Assembly: GCA_023262965.1 (NCBI GenBank)
Contig: JALQXX010000022.1
Span: forward strand, 1-26,447
Origin: Candidatus Marinamargulisbacteria bacterium
GTDB lineage: Bacteria; Margulisbacteria; Marinamargulisbacteria; UBA817
Length of the DNA stretch: 26,447 nucleotides
Reading direction: 5' to 3'
Part shown: in pieces, positions 8,229 through 16,827 of the stretch
Layout of the letters: each line of letters begins with the position of its first letter
Position numbering within the stretch: position 1 is the first letter of the stretch
The notes under the pieces: model-generated
Databases searched by the model: none
What the model was told of the DNA's origin: nothing
What the model saw: the letters and a program-made list of their open reading frames with translations, nothing else
Program-made: the position numbers and the translations under genes

Positions 8229-11200
8229 TTACACAAACATGGTCCCCATCCAACGCCGCAACTCAAAAGAATACAACACCAACTGCGCCAATACATCATC
8301 TTGCCCCACCACCGATAACCGTGGGTTATCCGCCGCAACAACCAACGAAAATGACGCGTCATTTTCTCGAAACAATCGAATAATTGCCGTATATAAATCC
8401 GACAAAATAGCCAGTTTTTGCTCATGAATCATATGACTGGTTGTCGTAACCTGACACAAAATATCCAAGTTTCGTATGATACCAATGGCTTTATCCAGAT
8501 CATTTAATCGCTGTACGCGATCGGGCGATTGATTATCCAAAAATAAACACTGTAAGGATAATGGCAGTGACTGTACAGCCGGGGCATTTGTTAACCGCGC
8601 CTGACACGCTGAAATGGACACCTTCGCCAAATCCAATCCCGCATGCTGACAAAAATACACCGCGTACAACAAGGACTGATTAAAGCTAAATAAGGCCTTG
8701 CGCTTTGCCGATTCTGTATCCATATTCCGGAACCGTTCCCGACACGCTGGCCCACCAACAATCGCATCCAAAATCATCGCATCATGAACCGCAACATCAA
8801 TGGGAACTCGATCAAAAAATGTCAGAGATTCATACGATGCGCACCCAAATATACCCACCAAATAATTGGTTACCTGTGTCACAATAATGTTTTTTTTGAG
8901 TCGATGTTCGGGAAATTGATCTGCTGGCACAACCGATTGAATGGTTATGGGAAAATAATTGCGGTACAAGGCATCAAAGACCGGACCCGATAAGCGATCC
9001 GAGGTCATTAACGCCTGCTTGATTCGCATTTTTACATACGCCTGACACACCGCCAATACCGGGCGCGGTAGGGGCAGTTGCTGACGATACAATTCTTGAC
9101 GCTGTTTCGACGGCGGAATGTGCTCGTCAATATGATTCAATTGGCCCAGTTTGATTAATTCACTAATGGTGTAATCAATTAAAAAGGGCTGTGTTTGTGA
9201 ACGGTATGAATCCATGGATAATAACTCATGTTGTGACACGTTATTTTGTAACACCAACGCCGTTACTTCATCCGTGGCCTCCTCCAATAATCGGTTTCGC
9301 TCAGCGTCATCAGCAATCACCCCGTGATTCAACCAGGTAGCCAATATAATTTTAATATTGACTTCATAATCCGACATATTAACCCCAGCGGAATTATCAA
9401 TCGCATCGGTATTAATACGGCCATTTTGCGATAGTTCATACTCAATACGTCCCAACTGGGTAACGCCCAAATTCGCCCCTTCACTAATAACACGTGCACG
9501 ACAATCCGCTGCATTAATCCGCACAGCATTGTTGGCCGGATCCCCAACATCACTGTGAGATTGTGCACTGGATTTAATATACGTGCCAATTCCCCCAAAC
9601 CACATCAAGTCCACCGGCAATCGCAATAACAATTGAATAATGGCCTCACCCGACAATGCCGTTTCGGTGGTCTGCAACAATTGCTGTACGGCCGGGGTTA
9701 ATGCAATTGATTTGGCCGATCGCTCAAAAATACCGCCCCCTTCCGAGACGCACCCATAATCATTCCAGGTCGAACGCGGCAAATCAAACAAACGCTTACG
9801 CTCCGCCCAACTGGTTTTTGGGTCGGGATTTGGATCCAGAAAAATATGCCGATGATTAAACGCCCCTACCAACTTAATGGATCGACTCTGCAACATACCG
9901 TTTCCAAATACGTCTCCCGACATATCCCCAATCCCCACCACCGAAATGGCGTCTTTCTCGGGATTCATCCCCATTGCCGCAAAATGCAACTTGGTACATT
10001 CCCAAGCCCCTTTCGCCGTGATAGCCACTTTTTTATGATCATACCCATTCGCACCACCGGATGCAAATCCATCCCCCAACCAAAACTGATGGGCCAAGGA
10101 TACCTGATTGGCATAATCCGAAAAGGTGGCGGTGCCTTTATCGGCCGCCACAACGAAATACGGGTCAACGCTGTCATACATCACAATCGGGGGGGACACA
10201 TCCTTCCCACCCACAATATTATCCACCAGCTGCAACATACCGGTTATAAACCGCTTATACTGATACACCCCCATGTCATAGTCCGGCTGCTCAACCGACT
10301 TAATCACAAACCCTCCTTTGGATCCCACGGGGATAATAACCGCGTTCTTAGTTTGTTGCGTTTTCACCAATCCCATGACTTCAGTACGGTAATCATCCAA
10401 CCGATCGGACCACCGCAGACCACCACGAGCCACGGCCCCAAATCGAATATGAACCCCCTCCAAATCCGTATCAAATACAAATGTCTCTCGATAGGGTATT
10501 GGAGTCGGTAACCCAAAAAATCCCGATGGATCCAGTTTAAAACTAATGGGCTCTCCCGCCGACCGTATCCGCACATTGGTTCGTAAACACGCCATGACAA
10601 TCGAGGCCATACGCCGTAAAATATGATCGTCAATCATAACCGTCACCTGTTTAATGTAATCCATTACTGCATCGCCTAGCGTGGCCACAGCCGTGTTGCG
10701 ATCCGTAACCGTCATATCCGGGTTAAATTTATTATCAAAATAATCACTTAAATGCTGACAAAATTGGGGATGATTAATACACGCCTGATTAATCGCCGCT
10801 TTTGAAAATTGCGCGGAAAATACCTGCGCCATATAATTGCGAAACGCCTGCAATACAAAAATAGCGTCCACCGTTAATGTTGTTTTCAAAACAAGCTGGT
10901 TGAGTGGATCATTTGGGACAGTTTTGTTCAAAACCGCGCCCAATAGATGCACCAATCGATCCCTCACCCGATCTTCATTCATTTTTTGCTTCGATGCATC
11001 AACCACACGAAATGCCAATACATACCCAATCGTATCGGTATCATCCCCAAATCGAAACGTCATTTGGTCAATAACGTGAATACCACTATTGTGAAAAATA
11101 GGTAAAATATCGGTTAAATCCAGTTTAATGTAATGATACACAACAATCAGCGAGGCTTTTCCCGCTAAATCCGATTTTTTGGGAAAATCGAAAGGCGATA

Positions 11201-12743
11201 ATTCAACGTATATATCCCCCGAATCCCGCAATTGTACCAATCGCTGAATATCCATAACCGCCGCTTGGGGCGTGGTTCGCGCGGGATAATGCGTGGGAAT
11301 CTTTTGAAGAATGTTGGGGTCATTGGCAAGGATTTCCGGACATTCCTGAGAAAACAATTGCCGCACCTGCTCTTCCCAAGGTTGAACCATTGCGGTTAAG
11401 GTGCGCTCAAGGGTCTCTTCTGGTGGCAGTTTTTGAGGCTTTTTAAGGGTTATACGCATGTGTATCCGGCATTTTTCGGGTGCCGCTATCGGCAATACAT
11501 CGCATTGGTCGTAGGTGAGTAGTGACTGAATATGTGTGGTAATAACAGTCACCGTGTGGGGACTGAATAAATGGTGCGGCACCACAATATACAAGCGCAG
11601 TGTCAGCAAATCCGTAGATACACTGTACAGTTGAATATGGTTTAAATTGGTAATCGACATCACAAAATCCACCATTTGAAGCAAATCTTCTTTGGGGGTT
11701 CGGAAGAGTTCGTATTTGGGAATATCATTAAAAATACGAATAACATCGTTATAATTGTATGTTTCCGGCAAAAAGTGACGTTCCGAAAAAATATAGGCCA
11801 TTTTTTTATTGATAATGGGGGTATCACTATTTTTGGCGTACATTGAACTGCGTTTTAAAATACCATAAAAAGCATATAATGTACCCGCTATTCGAAAGGA
11901 TACACGCATTAACGGCTCAAATCGCTGAAGTGGGCTGACAATGGGAATTTGATCCACGCATAACAACGCCGAACTGGTTGGTTTAAACCACGGCGAATGC
12001 GGCGTAGATAAATCATCGATACCAACCGTTTTTTGGCAAATACCATACGATTCCCTGACCCCATCTTCAGATCCAATATGAAGACCAAAAAACGAGAAGT
12101 TTTGGTCCAGCAACCACGTAATCAATTGATGCGCTTCATCATAACCCGAGGGCTTGTTGTGAATCAGCTCCTGGGCAACGGTGTTAATCACCAATCGGAT
12201 ATGCTCCGAATCGGTTTGAACCTGTTGGATACACCGTGCATGATACGTTAACTTTGATTCAATCTCAGCCACAATGCGTGGATTGGACACTGGCTCAAAC
12301 GCCATAAATACCAAGGATCGCCGTTCCGTCGCTGACTCCGGTGGCACCAGATCGGTAATGCGCCCAGTCTCATCTCGAATAATACCAATAATGGGATGCA
12401 ATCGACGCGTGTACCTTAAGTTGTATTGCCGAACAATTTCTTCGATGGTAACGAATAAATACGGTGCATCGGGTTGACTAATTTTTAAAATCAACCGATT
12501 GGTTAATGTTTTTGATGATAACTGCGGCTCCCCCACATAAATAGCCGTTTCCGAAGGGTGTCGAACAATAAAAAAATCATATAAAATATTAGTGAACTCT
12601 ATAAATTCTAAAGGATCAATTGATACAATTGTTCGATGCGATAATTGACGGCATAGAATATCAAAAAAAGTTGACTTAAGCATATCATCATCAAATGCTT
12701 GTCGAATTGTTTGGATCAAATTGGATTCTATCAGTGCACTCAT
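8229..12743 (-). CDS. gdhB: NAD-specific glutamate dehydrogenase, large (Bac_GDH) type
   Basis: Oxidises L-glutamate to 2-oxoglutarate and ammonium with NAD, feeding carbon from amino acids into the TCA cycle. The 1504 residues are close to the ~1600 of the proteobacterial GDH-180 family (PF05088). The N-terminal ~700 residues contain the ACT-like regulatory region. The catalytic core has GAVARGGLRWSDRLDDYRTE (about residue 769), the PVGSKGGFVIK substrate-lysine motif (about 805), and VVGIGDMSGDVFGNGML followed by HRHIFLDPNPD in the dinucleotide-binding part. The C-terminal ~400 residues are the helical domain typical of the family. No good Shine-Dalgarno precedes the ATG; an extended -10-like TGGTACCAT lies 6 bases upstream. 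The exported unknown protein gene ends 33 bases upstream. The shorter length seems to come from a compact N-terminal region. Confidence 0.96.
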   Translation of the reverse strand: MSALIESNLIQTIRQAFDDDMLKSTFFDILCRQLSHRTIVSIDPLEFIEFTNILYDFFIVRHPSETAIYVGEPQLSSKTLTNRLILKISQPDAPYLFVTIEEIVRQYNLRYTRRLHPIIGIIRDETGRITDLVPPESATERRSLVFMAFEPVSNPRIVAEIESKLTYHARCIQQVQTDSEHIRLVINTVAQELIHNKPSGYDEAHQLITWLLDQNFSFFGLHIGSEDGVRESYGICQKTVGIDDLSTPHSPWFKPTSSALLCVDQIPIVSPLQRFEPLMRVSFRIAGTLYAFYGILKRSSMYAKNSDTPIINKKMAYIFSERHFLPETYNYNDVIRIFNDIPKYELFRTPKEDLLQMVDFVMSITNLNHIQLYSVSTDLLTLRLYIVVPHHLFSPHTVTVITTHIQSLLTYDQCDVLPIAAPEKCRIHMRITLKKPQKLPPEETLERTLTAMVQPWEEQVRQLFSQECPEILANDPNILQKIPTHYPARTTPQAAVMDIQRLVQLRDSGDIYVELSPFDFPKKSDLAGKASLIVVYHYIKLDLTDILPIFHNSGIHVIDQMTFRFGDDTDTIGYVLAFRVVDASKQKMNEDRVRDRLVHLLGAVLNKTVPNDPLNQLVLKTTLTVDAIFVLQAFRNYMAQVFSAQFSKAAINQACINHPQFCQHLSDYFDNKFNPDMTVTDRNTAVATLGDAVMDYIKQVTVMIDDHILRRMASIVMACLRTNVRIRSAGEPISFKLDPSGFFGLPTPIPYRETFVFDTDLEGVHIRFGAVARGGLRWSDRLDDYRTEVMGLVKTQQTKNAVIIPVGSKGGFVIKSVEQPDYDMGVYQYKRFITGMLQLVDNIVGGKDVSPPIVMYDSVDPYFVVAADKGTATFSDYANQVSLAHQFWLGDGFASGGANGYDHKKVAITAKGAWECTKLHFAAMGMNPEKDAISVVGIGDMSGDVFGNGMLQSRSIKLVGAFNHRHIFLDPNPDPKTSWAERKRLFDLPRSTWNDYGCVSEGGGIFERSAKSIALTPAVQQLLQTTETALSGEAIIQLLLRLPVDLMWFGGIGTYIKSSAQSHSDVGDPANNAVRINAADCRARVISEGANLGVTQLGRIEYELSQNGRINTDAIDNSAGVNMSDYEVNIKIILATWLNHGVIADDAERNRLLEEATDEVTALVLQNNVSQHELLSMDSYRSQTQPFLIDYTISELIKLGQLNHIDEHIPPSKQRQELYRQQLPLPRPVLAVCQAYVKMRIKQALMTSDRLSGPVFDALYRNYFPITIQSVVPADQFPEHRLKKNIIVTQVTNYLVGIFGCASYESLTFFDRVPIDVAVHDAMILDAIVGGPACRERFRNMDTESAKRKALFSFNQSLLYAVYFCQHAGLDLAKVSISACQARLTNAPAVQSLPLSLQCLFLDNQSPDRVQRLNDLDKAIGIIRNLDILCQVTTTSHMIHEQKLAILSDLYTAIIRLFRENDASFSLVVAADNPRLSVVGQDDVLAQLVLYSFELRRWMGTMFV

Positions 12744-12749
12744 GGGATT

Positions 12750-12758
12750 ATGGTACCA
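12750..12758 (-). promoter_or_regulatory. Candidate extended -10 for glutamate dehydrogenase
   Basis: TGGTACCAT on the minus strand ends 6 bases before the ATG at 12743. The hexamer matches only 4 of 6 but has the TGn extension and the same spacing as the other leaderless candidates. Confidence 0.4.
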
Positions 12759-12776
12759 CTCGGAACATATCTTTGG

Positions 12777-13496
12777 CTATTGTGAAGTTTTTAGCTTGTA
12801 AATCCCCAACTCACGAAACATATCATCAATAATCTGTTTATTTTGAAATCGATCTATCCAGTAATTTGTTAAAATAAGGTAATTAGCAATGCGATACTGT
12901 CGTGCCGACGCATTGTAACGAATTAAGCAAAATGGACCTTCCGCACCATCGCCTAAACAATGCGCCTGTTTGGATGTTTTGACGCGGCATTCTCCTTGTG
13001 ACGACGCCACAACCCCACTGTACGGAAATAGTCCCACCCATACGGCCTGTTGTCCCCTGTAATCGGCGACTATTTGGTGATGCACCGGCGGATCATGTAG
13101 CCATGGATCTTCAATAATTCCGCAGGCATGCTGCGAAAACGAATCATCATGCCCCATCAATGGGTGTTCAAACACCAATACCGCACCCGCCGATTGAATC
13201 ATGCGCTGCACAAACGAACGATAATCCGCTGCTCCTTCACCCAACTTATATAAAATAACCACATCGTATGCGGGTGGATTCGCCGGAATCGTTGCAACCG
13301 GAACATCAATAACATGCGCCGGATAGGCCCTCATTCGATTGGCAATTGTCTGCAATCCCAATGGTCGCTCATCTGTTATCACCGGCTGGGCTGCGCTGTG
13401 CACAATGGCAATTTGTGGCCAATCCACTTGCGCCATAGTGACACCCCCAAGGATTATGGCACTGAGAAACCAATGTATCATACCGGCCGATATCAT
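12777..13496 (-). CDS. Exported protein of unknown function with four cysteines
   Basis: I do not recognise a family. The 239-residue product starts with a signal peptide: MIHWFLSAIILGGVTMA, with a plausible cleavage after TMA near residue 22. The mature part has alternating strands and helices (IAIVHSAAQPVI, YDVVILYKLGEG, AGAVLVFEHPLMG), resembling a small Rossmann-like or ThuA/amidotransferase-like fold, but no catalytic motif is convincing. Four cysteines (HACGI, GECRV, AHCLG, PFCLI) lie in the C-terminal half and could form two disulphides in the periplasm. The ATG at 13496 is chosen over the in-frame ATG at 13481 because a perfect TATAAT lies 8 bases upstream. It precedes glutamate dehydrogenase by 33 bases on the same strand and is divergent from the agmatinase-like gene. 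Function open. Confidence 0.75.
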   Translation of the reverse strand: MISAGMIHWFLSAIILGGVTMAQVDWPQIAIVHSAAQPVITDERPLGLQTIANRMRAYPAHVIDVPVATIPANPPAYDVVILYKLGEGAADYRSFVQRMIQSAGAVLVFEHPLMGHDDSFSQHACGIIEDPWLHDPPVHHQIVADYRGQQAVWVGLFPYSGVVASSQGECRVKTSKQAHCLGDGAEGPFCLIRYNASARQYRIANYLILTNYWIDRFQNKQIIDDMFRELGIYKLKTSQ

Positions 13497-13504
13497 ACGG
13501 CATT

Positions 13505-13510
13505 ATTATA
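13505..13510 (-). promoter_or_regulatory. -10 element for the exported four-cysteine protein
   Basis: A perfect TATAAT on the minus strand ends 8 bases before the ATG at 13496. No convincing -35 is visible. A leader of one or two bases at most is predicted. Confidence 0.55.
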
Positions 13511-13520
13511 TGAACAGCAA

Positions 13521-13549
13521 TAGACGCAACCATTTGGATTCGCTACACT
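13521..13549 (+). promoter_or_regulatory. Candidate promoter of the agmatinase-family gene
   Basis: TAGACG (4 of 6 to consensus) and TACACT (4 of 6) are 17 bases apart, and the latter ends 6 bases before the ATG at 13556. There is no Shine-Dalgarno, so a leaderless start is predicted. It overlaps the upstream contacts of the divergent promoter. Confidence 0.5.
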
Positions 13550-13555
13550 AATGAC

Positions 13556-14488
13556 ATGACAGACATATACCCTACCATTATTTATCCCGTTCCATGGGAC
13601 GTTACTACCAGTTTTGGTCATGGGACCCATGGGGCTCCAGCAGCTATTCAATCGATATCCCATCAGCTGGATCCGAATCACCCTTTCCAACCCCATCCGG
13701 TCCATCTGGTGTTTCGTGACCCCAACCCCATCATTTGTGAGCACAACAACCGTTTCGCCAAAACCGCCCATGCGATTACAGCCACCGCCCCCAAGCAATC
13801 TGCTAAGCAGAAGCAAGAATTGGAAATTATTAATGCCGCATGCGCACAGCTTCCCACATGGGTATACAACGATGTGTCTCGAGAATGGCCCAATCCCGTT
13901 GTATTATGCGGTGGGGAACATGGTGTTGGCATTGGGTATATTCGTGCATTGGCCGATCACTACAGCGCATTTTCCATCCTTCAAATTGACACCCATATGG
14001 ATTGCCGAACCCAATACATGGGATTTGATTTTTCCCACGCCTCGGTAATGACCTATTATGCCAATTGCCCCGCGGTAACCGGCATTACACAAGTAGGGAT
14101 TCGTGATTACGACGCCACAGAAGTCGCGTTTCAAAAGCAACACCCAACGCCCTTTCATGTTTTTTACGATTACACGCATTTACACCGCCCCTTACTCGAA
14201 GGGGAAACCTGGGCCAATATTGTTAATGCCATCATCGATACACTGGATGACCATGTTGTGATTAGTTTGGACATTGACGGGCTGGCCCCTTATCTGGGCA
14301 ACCATACCGGAACACCGATGCCGGGCGGTTTATCGTATAACCAGCTACTATACCTACTTGAAACGCTGTATAAAAAACGCCGAATTATTGGGGCCGAATT
14401 GGTGGAGGTTAACCCCTATGATCGATTGAATACGGTGGTTGGAACACGGCTATTGCAGGTACTCAGTGGCGTAATCCATCCGCACTAA
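13556..14488 (+). CDS. speB: Agmatinase/arginase (ureohydrolase) family enzyme
   Basis: Two-manganese hydrolase that removes urea from a guanidino compound; agmatine to putrescine is the likely reaction given the downstream polyamine genes. The 310-residue length is normal. Metal ligands can all be placed: GGEHG (H122), DTHMD (D145, H147, D149), and SLDIDG (D239, D241), followed by the HTGTPMPGGLS block. Deviations from the family consensus are DTHMDC for DAHxDL and DIDGLAP for DIDxxDP. These do not touch ligands but leave the substrate open: formiminoglutamate, guanidinobutyrate or guanidine hydrolases share the fold. The start has no Shine-Dalgarno but a TAGACG-17-TACACT promoter-like pair ends 6 bases before the ATG. 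The stop overlaps the end of the opposite-strand helicase-like gene by 4 bases. No arginine decarboxylase gene is in view. Confidence 0.85.
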   Translation: MTDIYPTIIYPVPWDVTTSFGHGTHGAPAAIQSISHQLDPNHPFQPHPVHLVFRDPNPIICEHNNRFAKTAHAITATAPKQSAKQKQELEIINAACAQLPTWVYNDVSREWPNPVVLCGGEHGVGIGYIRALADHYSAFSILQIDTHMDCRTQYMGFDFSHASVMTYYANCPAVTGITQVGIRDYDATEVAFQKQHPTPFHVFYDYTHLHRPLLEGETWANIVNAIIDTLDDHVVISLDIDGLAPYLGNHTGTPMPGGLSYNQLLYLLETLYKKRRIIGAELVEVNPYDRLNTVVGTRLLQVLSGVIHPH

Positions 14489-15519
14489 TCGCTTCCTTCC
14501 GTCAATCGAGGGGCACGACCCTTTCGAATCACGTCTTTTCCTTTCGCGCGCTCAACAATGGATCGCTTCCCCCGTTTTTTTCGTCGAAAAATTTCCAGAA
14601 TAATTTCAGCGTTTTCCATCGAAACCGCAAAAAATGAGAACGTATCAAACAACTTTATTTCAGTGAACTCGGCCTTATCTATGGCGGTTTCAATATGCAA
14701 AAAATCTTTTAGTCCGTTTTCATCCACGTTATCGGTCTTGCCCACGGCAATAAACAATCGCTCTTTTTGATCATTCGCAACCGCATCCAAATCCACATCA
14801 TTGACATGTGTCGACTTCGTCAATTTTTTACGATAGAGTGCGGCCGAAAATTGCCGATTAAATCCCCGTTCCAACATATATTTAACAACTTTTTCAGCCG
14901 AATGATTGTGTATTAGCGTCGTGGCCAATTGCGTAATGAAATCATCCGCACCGGTATCATCAAATGCCGCTATTTCGCTCACCAATACCTGCTTTTTTAA
15001 ATCACGAACCACGTCCATATCTTCAAACGCATCGGGCAAAATATCGCATTGAATAGCACGCTTAATAAATGCAATCTTTTTGAATTCACTGTCACTAATC
15101 AACGTCGATACTTTGGCCACATCCGTTATCATTTCCAAGCGGTTTACGCGTTGAATATACATATCGGCATCTTGAGGAATCATCGCGAATAACACCAAAT
15201 CAATGGGGGGAAGCGTTTCAATGGTGGCCGGAATATCGGTTAAAATTAAGTTGGCCACCCGACCACTGGTAAAATCTGCCCACGCTTTTTCACGTAAATT
15301 GACCGGCAAATCGCCATGATAGCTGGCAACACTGTATTGCAACAGTTGCAATTTCTCAAAAACAGTATCCACTTCCTTTTTAGTTCGACAAAATACCAAG
15401 GTTTTTCCTAAAATTGTTTGATCCAACAAACGTCGAATCGATGCGAATCGGTGAATGGACTGAATTTGATAATATGTCTGCGGTGACTTCATCGAGGTCA
15501 CCCATATCTCTGTCGACAT
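14485..15519 (-). CDS. Helicase C-terminal half with DbpA-type RNA-binding domain, ATPase half missing
   Basis: The 344-residue product begins exactly at the linker between the two RecA domains of a DEAD-box RNA helicase (SPQTYYQIQSIHRFASIRRLL, split here as SPQTYYQIQ and SIHRFASIRRLL). It has domain 2 with a good motif IV (LVFCRTK, 41-47) and a YHGDLP segment. Motif V is degraded (LILTDIPATIETLPPID, no ARG-D), and motif VI reads YIQRVNRLEM in place of HRIGRTGR, losing the arginine finger. Residues ~253-325 (ERLFIAVGKTDNVDENGL and onward) match the DbpA RNA-binding domain, which in E. coli DbpA recognises 23S rRNA helix 92. The tail is Arg/Lys-rich. It cannot hydrolyse ATP alone. It could be an rRNA-binding protein derived from a helicase. 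The opposite strand upstream is occupied by the polyamine genes, so the missing half was not simply split off here. Confidence 0.82.
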   Translation of the reverse strand: MSTEIWVTSMKSPQTYYQIQSIHRFASIRRLLDQTILGKTLVFCRTKKEVDTVFEKLQLLQYSVASYHGDLPVNLREKAWADFTSGRVANLILTDIPATIETLPPIDLVLFAMIPQDADMYIQRVNRLEMITDVAKVSTLISDSEFKKIAFIKRAIQCDILPDAFEDMDVVRDLKKQVLVSEIAAFDDTGADDFITQLATTLIHNHSAEKVVKYMLERGFNRQFSAALYRKKLTKSTHVNDVDLDAVANDQKERLFIAVGKTDNVDENGLKDFLHIETAIDKAEFTEIKLFDTFSFFAVSMENAEIILEIFRRKKRGKRSIVERAKGKDVIRKGRAPRLTEGSD

Positions 15520-15526
15520 GATTTAG

Positions 15527-15555
15527 ATAGTACCCAATTCATGAATTCAAATCAA
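15527..15555 (-). promoter_or_regulatory. Candidate promoter of the helicase-like gene
   Basis: On the minus strand TTGATT (15555-15550) and TACTAT (15532-15527) are 17 bases apart; TACTAT ends 7 bases before the ATG at 15519. The spacer holds a 12-base palindrome. Confidence 0.5.
15536..15547. promoter_or_regulatory. 12-base palindrome, possible operator
   Basis: AATTCATGAATT is a perfect palindrome lying inside the -35/-10 spacer of the minus-strand helicase-like promoter and upstream of the polyamine dehydrogenase promoter. A repressor here would be placed to control at least the former. A palindrome this short can arise by chance. Confidence 0.35.
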
Positions 15556-15571
15556 GACCGATATTTAGCTC

Positions 15572-15600
15572 TTTTCAAACAACGGTTTTTTTTAGATAAT
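15572..15600 (+). promoter_or_regulatory. Candidate promoter of the polyamine dehydrogenase operon
   Basis: TTTTCA (15572-15577) and GATAAT (15595-15600, 5 of 6) are exactly 17 bases apart. The transcript would start near 15607, leaving a ~30-base leader with a GAGG before the ATG at 15637. This is the one unit-leading gene here with an ordinary leader. Confidence 0.5.
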
Positions 15601-15636
15601 GATTTGATTGAAATCGATGGTAAAGCGAGGCGTATT

Positions 15637-16827
15637 ATGAGTTGTGTTTTAATTATTGGAGCCGGGGCAGCTGGCCAAGTAACAGCAAAGAAGTGTGTAA
15701 TGACACCCAATGTTTTTTCAGAAATTCATGTGGCGTCACGTACCTATTCCCGTTGCCAGTCCCTTCAACGTGATTGTGGTGGCGCTATTCACATTCACCA
15801 ATTGGATGCGGATATCGTTGAGGACACCGTCGCCCTTATTAATCGTATTAAGCCGCAATTAGTCATCAATATGGCCTTGCCTTATCAAGATTTAGCCATT
15901 ATGACGGCCTGTTTGAAAACCAAAACCCATTACATGGATACGGCTAATTACGAGCCCAAAGATGAGGCCAAATTTTCATACTCATGGCAATGGGCCTATC
16001 ATGATCGGTTTAAAGCCATCAACCGAATGGCGTTACTGGGATCGGGATTTGATCCTGGGGTCACTAACGTGTTCATTAAATATGCCCATGATTATTTATT
16101 TGATACCATAACCGCGATTGATATCATTGACTGCAACGATGGCAATCACGGGCACCCTTTTGCCACCAACTTCAACCCTGAAATCAATATTCGTGAAATC
16201 ACCCAAGATGGGCGCTATTATGACCATGGTGAATGGATCACCGTCCCCGCATTATCCGTCAATCACACCATTGATTTTCCGGAAGTTGGCCCTAGAAAAG
16301 CCTACCTGCTGTACCATGAAGAATTGGAGTCCTTAATGACGCACTTTCCAACCATTGAGCGTATTCGGTTTTGGATGACGTTCTCAGATACCTACCTAAC
16401 GCATTTAAATGTGCTACAAAACGTTGGGATGACCCAAATTCATCCGATTGACTTCAACGGGCAGGCTATTGTTCCATTGGAATTTTTAAAAGCGGTACTG
16501 CCCAATCCCGCATCACTTAGCCTCAATTATACCGGCAAAACCTGTATTGGTTGCCGCATTACAGGAACGATTTCTGGAAAAACACAAACAAAATTGATTT
16601 ATAATGTATGTTACCATCAAGACTGTCATAATGAGGTACAGGCCCAAGCGGTCTCCTATACCACCGGCGTGCCCGCTATGATTGGTGCTAAAATGATCTT
16701 AAATGGGACTTGGTCCGGCAGTGGGGTATTCAACATGGAGCAATTTGACGCTAAACCATTTATGGCCGCACTAATGGAAGACGGGCTACCTTGGTCTGTG
16801 ATTGACTGTGCCACGCCATTGGATTAA
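15637..16827 (+). CDS. Carboxy(nor)spermidine dehydrogenase (saccharopine dehydrogenase family)
   Basis: Condenses aspartate semialdehyde with putrescine (or diaminopropane) and reduces the imine with NADPH to give carboxyspermidine (or carboxynorspermidine). The 396-residue product starts with MSCVLIIGAGAAGQVTAKKC, the Rossmann GxGxxG at the N-terminus as in all family members. GSGFDPGVTNVF (about residues 131-142) is the conserved domain junction, and HPFATNFNPEINIREI is characteristic of the CASDH branch. The frame is open to an ATG at 15541, but the 32 extra residues have no counterpart in the family. The 15637 ATG has a GAGG 6 bases before it and a promoter-like TTTTCA-17-GATAAT about 37 bases upstream, so I use it. 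The decarboxylase gene overlaps the 3' end by 20-26 bases. Partner gene identity makes the assignment firm. Confidence 0.92.
   Translation: MSCVLIIGAGAAGQVTAKKCVMTPNVFSEIHVASRTYSRCQSLQRDCGGAIHIHQLDADIVEDTVALINRIKPQLVINMALPYQDLAIMTACLKTKTHYMDTANYEPKDEAKFSYSWQWAYHDRFKAINRMALLGSGFDPGVTNVFIKYAHDYLFDTITAIDIIDCNDGNHGHPFATNFNPEINIREITQDGRYYDHGEWITVPALSVNHTIDFPEVGPRKAYLLYHEELESLMTHFPTIERIRFWMTFSDTYLTHLNVLQNVGMTQIHPIDFNGQAIVPLEFLKAVLPNPASLSLNYTGKTCIGCRITGTISGKTQTKLIYNVCYHQDCHNEVQAQAVSYTTGVPAMIGAKMILNGTWSGSGVFNMEQFDAKPFMAALMEDGLPWSVIDCATPLD

Noticed and set aside
9846-10511. Plus-strand open frame of 221 codons
   Set aside because: It lies wholly within the conserved catalytic region of glutamate dehydrogenase on the other strand and its product (His/Pro/Arg-rich) resembles nothing; an antisense shadow.
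15541-15636. N-terminal extension of 32 residues on the polyamine dehydrogenase from the ATG at 15541
   Set aside because: Family members begin at the Rossmann strand; the 15637 ATG has a GAGG and a promoter-like pair whose start site lies after 15541.
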